From Defluviitaleaceae bacterium (GTDB lineage: Bacteria; Bacillota; Clostridia; Lachnospirales; WQUN01), in assembly GCA_009779835.1 (NCBI GenBank), contig WRBD01000008.1, forward strand, positions 17,151 through 81,150: DNA of 64,000 nucleotides. The letters run 5' to 3'. Of the stretch, positions 37,675 through 46,501 are shown piece after piece. Numbering within the stretch: the stretch's first letter is position 1; every line of letters starts with the position of its first letter. The position numbers and the translations under genes are program-made. The notes under the pieces were generated by a model that did not search any database, had not been told where the DNA came from, and worked only from the letters and a program-made list of their open reading frames with translations.

Positions 37675-37705
37675 TTTTTTGATGTAAATTGTGACGGGAG
37701 AGTTT

Positions 37706-38116
37706 ATGATGACAAAAAAGAACAGCCTGCTTATTGTTGACGATGACGCTGCGAATCTCATGGAACTGACCCATATTTTTCGTGCGGAGTATAAAGTATA
37801 TGTTGTTAAAGACGGCAAAGCTGCGTTGGAAAAAGCCACAGAGTCCTTGCCCGATTTGATTTTGCTGGATGTGATAATGCCGGATATGAACGGTTTTGAT
37901 GTGCTTCGGGAGTTGAAAAAGTCTGAAAAGACAAAAGATATTCCCGTTATTTTTATTACGGGTATGAATGATAATGAAAACGAAGGAGAAGGACTAAGCA
38001 TTGGCGCGGTCGATTACATTCGTAAGCCTTTTAACACAACGGTTGTAAAGATTAGGGTACGCAATCAAATTGAAATTGTAAAATTGAAACGGGGAAATTT
38101 AGCTTCCAACAACTAA
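37706..38116 (+). CDS. Stand-alone response-regulator receiver domain
   Basis: Starting at ATG 37706 (GGGAGAG upstream; an adjacent ATG follows), the 136-residue protein is a receiver domain only. It has acidic pocket DDD in IVDDDAAN, the phosphoacceptor Asp in LLDVIMPDMNG, Thr in IFITGM and Lys in RKPF. There is no DNA-binding or enzymatic output domain, so it probably relays phosphate or controls a partner by contact. The two Hpt-bearing kinases at 24477 and 28693 are candidate donors, though they lie 6 kb away. It shares a promoter with the giant subtilase, 29 bases downstream. Confidence 0.9.
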   Translation: MMTKKNSLLIVDDDAANLMELTHIFRAEYKVYVVKDGKAALEKATESLPDLILLDVIMPDMNGFDVLRELKKSEKTKDIPVIFITGMNDNENEGEGLSIGAVDYIRKPFNTTVVKIRVRNQIEIVKLKRGNLASNN

Positions 38117-38145
38117 TCCGATTAACATAAAGGAGAAAATTTAAC

Positions 38146-41100
38146 ATGAAAAAGACAACAAGCCGGTTAATAGCCGCTTTATTTGGGCTAATCATGATGT
38201 TTTCGGTGGTTTCGGCAAGCACATCGGTGCTGAATATAATAACATTGTATGCGCAGGATTTCGGCAACGTATATGATTTGGACGTTGAATTTGACGAAGA
38301 TGCCTTTTTTCTCGCAACAACAAGGCTTGTAATCGAAAACTGGGAGGATAATTTTTTCTGTGCTGCCGTGTTTACGGTAAACAGCCCTTACATGACGGTT
38401 GATTCCGTACAGGTGGAAATTGACCCCAATATCGGCGCGTTGCCTGCATTTATTGACGGCAAAGCCATGCTTCCGCTTCTTGTTCTTGTTGACAAGGTAG
38501 ATGGCAATGTGGATTTTGATGCCGTTCGGAAAAGAATATCTGTTGATACCAATGAGTTATCAATTGAACTGGAAATAGGTTCAACCGAAATGTATGTAAA
38601 CGGAGAACAGGAATATTTGGAAGTAGCTCCATTCGTTGTGAATGACAGAACTATGGTGTGCGTCGATACTGTTGCGGGACACATGGGGTTTGAAGTGGAG
38701 TATAACCCGACTACCATGGAAATAACATTGACAAGAGAATTCCAAACAAGACGGCTTATCGCAAGAATATCCGCGCCCGTGGATTTTTCCGGTTTAAATG
38801 CAAAAGAAATTCTCGAAGGCTTAGACGACATAGTTATTTTGCAATTTGCAACCGTTAATGAAGCCCGGGAAGCACATGATACATTAGCGTTAAACGAAAA
38901 TGTTGTTTGGGTAGAGCCCGATTATTTTATTCCCGCGCTTCAACTGATAAGGGAAGATATTTACGAAAACCAAGATTCCGGCATAACAACAATGAATACG
39001 GTCACTCCCCTGTCGTGGGGTGTAGACAGAATGGGCTTGAACAGATATGCCGCGTACGTGGCGGGACGTGGAAGAACCGCATCTGTTGTTGTCGCCGTTT
39101 TAGACACAGGCGTAGACGCAAGCCATTCTTTTTTGGCAGGCCGCGTTCTATCAACCGGACGGTGCTTCGTATCTTCAAATCCCAATAATCCTTACGATAT
39201 AGAAGGACACGGAACACACGTAGCGGGAACCGTTGTGGACGGAACACCGGGTTTGAACAATATTAAAATTTTGCCTGTAAAAGTTTTAGGCAATAACGGT
39301 TCCAGCGTTGGTTCAAGTGTTAATAACGGCATCATATGGGCGGCAAGCAGGTCTGATGTTTTAAATTTAAGCTTGGGCGGACGGCACAACAGTCAAGCCC
39401 AGCGCGAGGCAGTTCAGTATGCCATGAATACCCACGGCACAACGGTTGTTGTAGCCGCGGGAAACAGCAACGAACACGCAAGATATTTTTCTCCCGCCTC
39501 TGTTCCGGGTGTTATAACGGTGTCGGCAACAGATAACGCAAACAGGGGTGCTTCATTCACTAATTGGGGAAATCCCCCTGTTGATATAGGCGCGCCGGGT
39601 GTAGGAATAAACAGCAGTGTTTCTTCTACTATTCAAACCAGTCCCAATGTATGGCGAAACATAGGTGCCAATCAATACAGGTCTTTTAACGGCACCTCGA
39701 TGGCAGCACCTCATGTTGCGGCGGCGGCGGCAATGTATATTCTGAACAATCCGGGCATTTCCCCTGCACAGGTATTGGCACGATTCAGAAGCTATGTAAA
39801 TACTCCCGCGGGTTGGAACAGCAGATACGGTACGGGAATTCTTAACATGGATTTGGCTCCCCGCAGTCAGGGCGGGTCAAGCCCCGGAACAATAAACGGA
39901 ACGGTGCGGGCTTCCGCGGGCGGAGCCGGGGTTGCCAACGCAAATGTGACTTTATTTAATATTAGCACAGGGGAGAGACGAAATGCGATAACACAAGCCA
40001 ACGGCTCTTATCAGTTTACCGGTGTACCGAACGGCACTTATCGTGTTGTTTTCCATATGAACGGACGTAATTCAAGGCTCTCCGGCAATATTGTATTAAA
40101 TAATAACGCGCAAACAGTCAATGAAAATAATTTTTCGGCGGCTGCCACAGGAAACCCTACCCGGCGCGCCCTTATTGTGCAGATTAACGGATTGCCCGCG
40201 CAGTTGCCCGCGGGAACAAGTATTGCACTCGACGGCATACAGCTTAACCATCTTGGCGGCAGATTTTGGCATCGCGACGGAGACGGGCTTCCCGACGCAA
40301 ACGGCGGTGTAGGCAGTCTTAGCATAAATATACCTAATCATACAATCACACCCGTTGTTCCGTTTACCGTGAACGCGGCAAGCTATACGCAGGGGCTGGC
40401 GCATACCATATTTACGGCAGCACCTGCCGCCCCGGTTACCGGCGGCACAATAAGCGGCACAATCCGGGCTTTATCGGGCGGAACAGGTATTGCCAATGTA
40501 AATGTGTCTTTGTTCAACATAAATACGGGCGAAAGACGAAACACAACCACACAAACCGCAGGTTCTTATTCGTTCACCGGTGTAGCAAACGGCACATATC
40601 GTATTTTTGTTCACGCATCGGGTCGCTCCCCTGTGTGGTCGGTACCCGCTGTGGTAAATAATAATTCTTTGGCGTTTAACGTGGATACCTTTGCCACTGG
40701 AAGCTCGGTTTCGGCTATATTGATGATTAACGGATTGCCGAACAACCCCGTTCCCGCCGGAACAACAGTTGTGATTGAAGGTATCGGCGGCAACCGCATC
40801 TTTACTCATTTGGGCGGTCAAATGTGGCATTATCCCGGGCGCGGGTTTAGCTTTAATGAAACTTTGGGCGGAATCGGTACTGTTCGCGTAACTTCACCGG
40901 GGCTTTCATTTACGCCCACTTCCATTGATTTAAACACGGCAAGCTACGGCGGCACCGGTCTTGCAAGTATTTCTATGACCGCGCAGTTACAAACAAATCG
41001 CGAAATAACACTGAACCGCAACGTCGGCACAGGCGGCACAGAAGTTATAATTATGCCGAATTCAAACGCCGCGCTTGCGTCAAGAATATCCCCTTCAACC

Positions 41101-44100
41101 CTCGTTGCGCCGTCCCGCACAGGGCATACCTTTGACGGATATTGGACTGCGGAAAACGGCGGCAACAGGGTTATAAACGCAAGCATGTCGGCGTTTGAGT
41201 CAAGCGTAACGAACTTCACAAACGTAAGCGCGCAATGGATAAATACCGTGTCGCCGGTAACGCTTCACGCGCGGTGGCTCCCGACAACAACGAATGTCAC
41301 ATTAAGCCGCCCGAATGCCACAACCTCCGGCACGGCAAATTTTACGGCAACGTTCAATTCCCCCTCAACCAACCCGGCAATGCTGATTATGCCATCACGA
41401 AACGGCTTCAACTTTGACGGATACTGGACGGCTGAATCCGGCGGAAGCAGGGTTATAAACACAAACGGAAACTTAGCGCAGAGTGTTTCGGGCTTCACAA
41501 ACGCAAACAGTCAATGGATAAACACAAACTCGGCGGTAACGCTTCACGCGCGGTGGATAGCGATACCGGCAACCGTCACGTTAAGTCAACCGGACGCCAC
41601 AACTCCCGGCACGGCAAGCTTTACGCCTACAGTCGGTTCTTCGGCAACCAACCCAACAACGTTAATCATGCCCACGCGAATCGGTTTCGTTTTTGAAGGA
41701 TACTTTGTATCGGAATCCGGCGGCAGTAAAGTTATAAATGAAGACGGAACTTTCGTGCCGAATGTTGTAAATTTCACAAACGCAAACGGTCAATGGATAA
41801 ATACCGCTACGGCGGTGACGCTTCACGCACGATGGGGTATAACAACAAACCGCACAATAAACCTTAATAAAAACGGCGGCACGGGCGGCACAGATTTTAT
41901 AATAATGCCGGGTGCAACCGTCAGGCTCAGTGACAGAATATCCCCGACTACGGAACTGATTCCGCCGACCCGCGCAGGCTACCTCTTTGACGGATACTGG
42001 ACGGCGGAAACAGGCGGCAGCAGGGTTATAGGCGAAAATATGCTTATATTTAGTTTGAACGTTCCGAATTTTACAAACTTTAGCTTTGAATGGATAAATA
42101 CCTCCCCGTCGGTGATGCTTTACGCACGGTGGATACTGATAGCAGATGAAACGACCGTAACTTTAAGCAGTCCGGAAGCCACAACCCAAGGCACGGGCAG
42201 TTTTACGGCGATACGTAATTACACCGGGCAAGTAACACTAACCATGCCTGCGCGAAACGGCTTCACATTTTCCGGATATTGGACGGGCGCAACCGGCTTT
42301 GGTGTCAGAGTCATAAACGCGGACGGAACTTTTGTACCGAATGCTTCAAATTTCACAAACGCACAAGGGCAATGGATAAATATTTCTCCGGCGGTGACGC
42401 TTCACGCACGATGGATATCCAACACCACCGTAGCCTTAACCCCGAACAACACAACGGGTTCTACAACCGTACACGCACCGCTTACGGTGACGAATACTGC
42501 TCCCGGTGCAAGAATAGTCACATTGCAGGCTCCCGTAGGTAATAACTTGAATGACCGCCCCGAATTGTTTAATTCATCAAACATTCAAGTCACAACCATA
42601 AGTACCACAGGCTTTTCGTATAGCATCTTCCTTCAACCGGGCGAAGTGTGGCGCGGATTTTTAGGGACATACGGAAATGTAGTCAGGCCCGACAACAGAC
42701 CCATACAAATCACCTCTGCATGGGAAGCAACGGGAACGAACCGCGTAATAATCCTAAACCCGAACGGCGGCACAGCCGGCACCGAATTTATATTAATGCC
42801 CGGTTCAAACGCTGAACTTAGGGATAGATTGCTTCCTACGGCAACTCTCGATAATCCGACCCGTGCGGGATATAACTTTACAGGCTACTGGACGACACCC
42901 ACCGGCGGCAGCAGGGTTATGGCAGACAGGTTTTCTTTTACAAGAAACATTACAGGCTTAACAAACGATGAGCGTGAATGGATAAATCCGGCTTCGCAGG
43001 TGACGCTTTACGCCCAATGGGAACCGATAGCAGAAATAACGACCGTCAATTTAAGCAGCCCGAATGCCACAACCCACGGCACGCCGAGTTTTACGATAAC
43101 GCGTAATACCAACGTAACCAACCCGATAACGCTGACCATGCCGACACGAACCGGCTATACCTTTAACGGATACTGGACATTTTTCGGCGGAAACGGGGGT
43201 TACAGGGTTATAAATTCCGACGGAACTCTCGGGCGAGATGTTTTTGGTTACACAGACGTAAACGGGAACTGGATACGAGCCGGTTTGTCACTTACTCTCT
43301 ACGCCGGGTGGATAGAAAACACCGATGACAACAGAATATTCTTAACCCCGAATATCACAACGGGGGAAACACTTTCCTACGTTCCCATAACGGTAACGAA
43401 TACGACTGATACGACAAGAGCAGTTACAATGCAGGCTCACGAAGGGCTTACCGGCACTGACGACCCTGTCTTGTATAATTCATCGAATGTACGCATCGCG
43501 TTTCAAAATCTCGGTCATGGATTTTCGCATACAATCACGCTTTTGGCGGGAGAATCATGGAACGGATTTTTAGGAACAAACGGAAATACAACAAGACCTG
43601 CCAACAGACCAATAATTATTACCGCCGTTTGGGGTACAACCGCGAATCGCATAATAAACTTGAACCGCAACGGCGGCACAGGCGGCACGGAAATTATAAC
43701 GATGCCGGATTCAAACGCCGTACTTGCGGAAAGATTATCCCCGACGGAGGCTCTTGTCGCGCCGACCCGCGCAGGGTACACCTTTGACGGATACTGGACG
43801 GCGGAAACCGACGGTAGCAGAGTTATAAACTCAAACATGATTTTATTTGCGGAAAACGTTGCCGGTTTCACAGACGATGATTGGCAATGGACACGTACGA
43901 CTACACCCACTACCCTTTTCGCCCGATGGATACCAAACTCCGTTAATATAAACTTGGAATTCAATGGCGGCACAGGCGGCACGGAAGCCATAACAATGCC
44001 GGATACAAACGCCACGCTTGCGGGAAGATTGTACCCGGCGGCACTAATCGCACCATACCGCACAGGGTACACCTTTGACGGATACTGGACGGCGGAAACC

Positions 44101-46425
44101 GGCGGCAGCAGAGTTATAAGCTCAAACATGACGACGTTTGAGACGAACGTAACAAACTTCACAAACGCAAGCGCGCAATGGACGCGTACAATTACACCTA
44201 CTGTACTTTTCGCCCGATGGATACCCGACACCGCTTCAGCGGTAATATCCGTAAGCAATGCGGAAGCCGCAATCGGTGAAATTGCCGAGGTTGATATATG
44301 GTTGCGCAACAGCCCGGGCATTGCGGGAACAAGGCTGAATGTGGAATATAATCCCGATTATCTGCGGCTGTGTTCGTCCACGCCTTTTAAAGCAGGAAAT
44401 ATACTAACCGCTTTTTCCCATTCGGAAAATATTAACACTATTCCTCTAAGGCTCAATTTTGAAAGTGCGACACTGGCTAATTTTTACGGTGACGGGACAC
44501 TTATAACATTGCGGTTTGAAATTTTGCCGGGGGCTTTGGGTTCGGTTCCCGTAATGGTAAGCGTTATCGAAGCTTTCAATTTTCTTGGAGAAAGTGTAAA
44601 CCTCGAAGTTTCCAACGGCAGTGTGGATATTACGTCCGAAACAATTTTATTTGGAGATGTTGACGGAAACGGGGTTGTAAATATGGCCGATGTGTTTTTG
44701 CTGAGGCGATATTTGGCAGGGCACAACATTCCCGTAAATGAAGGACTCCCCTTAATTCCGCCCACAGAAAATAATATTTTCACCGCCAACTTACAAGCCG
44801 CGGATGTCGCCGCTCCTTTCGGCGTACCGAACAATGTGAATTTAGCAGATGTTTTTCTGTTGCGGCGATATCTTGCGGGGCATAATGTAAAACTTGGGAA
44901 TTCGGAAATAATGCCGGTCATCACCATGAGCGACGATGAGGTTTCTCTCGAAGTGCGGGTGTCAAAAGAATCGGCTTCTCCGGGCGAATATGTAGATGTA
45001 GATGTATATCTCAATGCCAATCCCGGGTTGGTAATTGCGCAATTTACGCTGGGTTTCGACCCACGGCTTGAAGTTGTTCAAATGCCTGAGGTTGTTCTCC
45101 CCGGTTTTTCACTAACCCCTCCGGTATCGCCCTTTCCGAATCCGTTGCCCCTCGGCTTCGACTCTCATACATTTGCAGATGTAACCGCTACGGGAACATT
45201 GGTGACAACCCGTTTCAGAGTTCGTGAAGATGCCGAACCCGGCGAACTGAATTTCACGCTGGGCTTTACGGACGGGCGGAATATCATAATGAATTTTGCG
45301 GGAACAACTTTTGCGCCTTCGCTGACAAACGCTCAAATAAAAATCACAGAAGCCCCTCCTGCCGCCATTGTTTCAATTACGCCAACTGCCGCCACCGTAA
45401 ACGATTTTATGAATATAACGTCTGCCGGATTTAATCGTAACGCCGTTTTCAATGTGGAAGGCACAAATCTGTCCGGCATAACAGCCGCAAGCTTTAACGT
45501 AAACAGCGGTTTACCCGCATGGGTTTCCGCAGGGACGATTACGCTGTCCGACGTAACCGCAACAGATGCAACTTTAATCGTGCCTTTGACCGTAGCCGAA
45601 AACATCGCAGAAGCAAGAGGGCCTGTGAATTTTATAATCAGTAATACAATCTCCGCCGCCGTGAACGGCGAACTGCCGATAAATCAAGTGGGTGCAATAG
45701 CGCGCATTATCACAAATGCCAATATAATTTTACCCGTGCCGGTTATAAACGAAACCCCTGTGACTGTTATTTCAGACCCCGGCGGGCAATGGGACACGCT
45801 TGTTTTGTGGAGTCCCACATTTATCGCTGTTTTCGAGCCGGAAACCATATACACGGCAATTATCAATGTAGCACCAAGAGAAGGCTTCACTTTAAACGGT
45901 ATTCCCGTAAATTTCTTCACAGTAAACGGTGTTACGCCAACTGTCGGCAATTCTGTCGGCAGAGGGGAATTTTCACATCAGTTTTCACCTACCGGCAAAC
46001 AAAACATTCCAAACACAATCACCATATTAAATGGCGGAGACGGCGCGAGAGCTTTTCCGAACCCGGCATATTCAGGTCAAAACGTCGTTTTATACGCCGG
46101 AACACCCCCGGAGGGCAATTGGTTTGTACGCTGGGCTTCTGACTCGCCGGGTGTAGTTATCCTCAACCCGATGCAAGAAAGCGAAGCATCTTTTATAATG
46201 CCCAACAATCCCGTAACCATAACGGCAACGTGGACAGACTGCCTCGCAACCATGCTTGCGGCTCTTATTGAATACGCGGAAGAGCTTCTTAGGAATACCC
46301 ACCAATCCTCAGACGGCAGTGGCGTGCCTAAAACCGAACTTTGGACAGACTCACACGCACGCAAAGCTCTTCAAGACGCAATTAACGAGGCACAACATAT
46401 ATTGTCAGAGTTAAAGGTTGAATAA
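38146..46425 (+). CDS. Giant secreted subtilisin-like protease with InlB-type repeats, cohesin, dockerin and cohesin
   Basis: The 2759-residue protein has a signal peptide, a stalk-like (copper amine oxidase N) domain, an I9-type propeptide region and an S8 catalytic domain with Asp (DTGVDASH, about 320), His (GHGTHVAG, about 354) and Ser (FNGTSMAAPH, about 517). Two carboxypeptidase-regulatory-like domains follow (about 580-670 and 765-860), then nine InlB-type repeats with two inserted modules (about 950-2030). A cohesin-like domain (2030-2165), a dockerin with one good calcium loop (DVDGNGVVN) and one degenerate loop (2167-2255), and a second cohesin-like domain lead to Ig-like and tail modules. 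It should be surface-active and may join a cellulosome-like complex. AAAGGAG precedes the ATG. Confidence 0.9.
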   Translation: MKKTTSRLIAALFGLIMMFSVVSASTSVLNIITLYAQDFGNVYDLDVEFDEDAFFLATTRLVIENWEDNFFCAAVFTVNSPYMTVDSVQVEIDPNIGALPAFIDGKAMLPLLVLVDKVDGNVDFDAVRKRISVDTNELSIELEIGSTEMYVNGEQEYLEVAPFVVNDRTMVCVDTVAGHMGFEVEYNPTTMEITLTREFQTRRLIARISAPVDFSGLNAKEILEGLDDIVILQFATVNEAREAHDTLALNENVVWVEPDYFIPALQLIREDIYENQDSGITTMNTVTPLSWGVDRMGLNRYAAYVAGRGRTASVVVAVLDTGVDASHSFLAGRVLSTGRCFVSSNPNNPYDIEGHGTHVAGTVVDGTPGLNNIKILPVKVLGNNGSSVGSSVNNGIIWAASRSDVLNLSLGGRHNSQAQREAVQYAMNTHGTTVVVAAGNSNEHARYFSPASVPGVITVSATDNANRGASFTNWGNPPVDIGAPGVGINSSVSSTIQTSPNVWRNIGANQYRSFNGTSMAAPHVAAAAAMYILNNPGISPAQVLARFRSYVNTPAGWNSRYGTGILNMDLAPRSQGGSSPGTINGTVRASAGGAGVANANVTLFNISTGERRNAITQANGSYQFTGVPNGTYRVVFHMNGRNSRLSGNIVLNNNAQTVNENNFSAAATGNPTRRALIVQINGLPAQLPAGTSIALDGIQLNHLGGRFWHRDGDGLPDANGGVGSLSINIPNHTITPVVPFTVNAASYTQGLAHTIFTAAPAAPVTGGTISGTIRALSGGTGIANVNVSLFNINTGERRNTTTQTAGSYSFTGVANGTYRIFVHASGRSPVWSVPAVVNNNSLAFNVDTFATGSSVSAILMINGLPNNPVPAGTTVVIEGIGGNRIFTHLGGQMWHYPGRGFSFNETLGGIGTVRVTSPGLSFTPTSIDLNTASYGGTGLASISMTAQLQTNREITLNRNVGTGGTEVIIMPNSNAALASRISPSTLVAPSRTGHTFDGYWTAENGGNRVINASMSAFESSVTNFTNVSAQWINTVSPVTLHARWLPTTTNVTLSRPNATTSGTANFTATFNSPSTNPAMLIMPSRNGFNFDGYWTAESGGSRVINTNGNLAQSVSGFTNANSQWINTNSAVTLHARWIAIPATVTLSQPDATTPGTASFTPTVGSSATNPTTLIMPTRIGFVFEGYFVSESGGSKVINEDGTFVPNVVNFTNANGQWINTATAVTLHARWGITTNRTINLNKNGGTGGTDFIIMPGATVRLSDRISPTTELIPPTRAGYLFDGYWTAETGGSRVIGENMLIFSLNVPNFTNFSFEWINTSPSVMLYARWILIADETTVTLSSPEATTQGTGSFTAIRNYTGQVTLTMPARNGFTFSGYWTGATGFGVRVINADGTFVPNASNFTNAQGQWINISPAVTLHARWISNTTVALTPNNTTGSTTVHAPLTVTNTAPGARIVTLQAPVGNNLNDRPELFNSSNIQVTTISTTGFSYSIFLQPGEVWRGFLGTYGNVVRPDNRPIQITSAWEATGTNRVIILNPNGGTAGTEFILMPGSNAELRDRLLPTATLDNPTRAGYNFTGYWTTPTGGSRVMADRFSFTRNITGLTNDEREWINPASQVTLYAQWEPIAEITTVNLSSPNATTHGTPSFTITRNTNVTNPITLTMPTRTGYTFNGYWTFFGGNGGYRVINSDGTLGRDVFGYTDVNGNWIRAGLSLTLYAGWIENTDDNRIFLTPNITTGETLSYVPITVTNTTDTTRAVTMQAHEGLTGTDDPVLYNSSNVRIAFQNLGHGFSHTITLLAGESWNGFLGTNGNTTRPANRPIIITAVWGTTANRIINLNRNGGTGGTEIITMPDSNAVLAERLSPTEALVAPTRAGYTFDGYWTAETDGSRVINSNMILFAENVAGFTDDDWQWTRTTTPTTLFARWIPNSVNINLEFNGGTGGTEAITMPDTNATLAGRLYPAALIAPYRTGYTFDGYWTAETGGSRVISSNMTTFETNVTNFTNASAQWTRTITPTVLFARWIPDTASAVISVSNAEAAIGEIAEVDIWLRNSPGIAGTRLNVEYNPDYLRLCSSTPFKAGNILTAFSHSENINTIPLRLNFESATLANFYGDGTLITLRFEILPGALGSVPVMVSVIEAFNFLGESVNLEVSNGSVDITSETILFGDVDGNGVVNMADVFLLRRYLAGHNIPVNEGLPLIPPTENNIFTANLQAADVAAPFGVPNNVNLADVFLLRRYLAGHNVKLGNSEIMPVITMSDDEVSLEVRVSKESASPGEYVDVDVYLNANPGLVIAQFTLGFDPRLEVVQMPEVVLPGFSLTPPVSPFPNPLPLGFDSHTFADVTATGTLVTTRFRVREDAEPGELNFTLGFTDGRNIIMNFAGTTFAPSLTNAQIKITEAPPAAIVSITPTAATVNDFMNITSAGFNRNAVFNVEGTNLSGITAASFNVNSGLPAWVSAGTITLSDVTATDATLIVPLTVAENIAEARGPVNFIISNTISAAVNGELPINQVGAIARIITNANIILPVPVINETPVTVISDPGGQWDTLVLWSPTFIAVFEPETIYTAIINVAPREGFTLNGIPVNFFTVNGVTPTVGNSVGRGEFSHQFSPTGKQNIPNTITILNGGDGARAFPNPAYSGQNVVLYAGTPPEGNWFVRWASDSPGVVILNPMQESEASFIMPNNPVTITATWTDCLATMLAALIEYAEELLRNTHQSSDGSGVPKTELWTDSHARKALQDAINEAQHILSELKVE
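41000..44230 (+). repeat. Tandem InlB/Listeria-Bacteroides-type coding repeats
   Basis: Nine units of about 90-100 codons each carry a GYWTAE-like core (FDGYWTAETGG) and end in a HARW, YARW, YAQW, YAGW or FARW box. Some units open with N-GGTGGTE-IMP and others with ATTxGT, in a partly alternating order. Two unrelated units (opening LTPN-TTG, ending with a GFLGTxGN segment) interrupt the row after the fifth and seventh units. High DNA similarity between units makes this stretch prone to recombination and assembly collapse. Confidence 0.85.
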
Positions 46426-46432
46426 TGCACAC

Positions 46433-46461
46433 TTGCATAAATTTGAATTTTTTTTTAAAAT
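46433..46461 (+). promoter_or_regulatory. Putative promoter of pyruvate carboxylase
   Basis: TTGCAT (46433-46438), a 17-base A/T-rich spacer and TAAAAT (46456-46461), 40 bases before the start codon. The TTGCAT/TTGCAA -35 form recurs in other promoters of this window. Confidence 0.5.
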
Positions 46462-46501
46462 GTAATTTAATTGAAAAAATGTATCCAAGAAAGGATTGCT
46501 C

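Noticed and set aside
41000..44230. Regular spaced repeats that might suggest a CRISPR array
   Set aside because: The units are about 270-300 bases, diverged and in frame in one long ORF; they are protein repeats.
43515..44321. 268-residue minus-strand ORF inside the subtilase repeats
   Set aside because: It is antisense to a well-supported coding repeat region; its length follows from biased repeat composition and it lacks recognisable domains.
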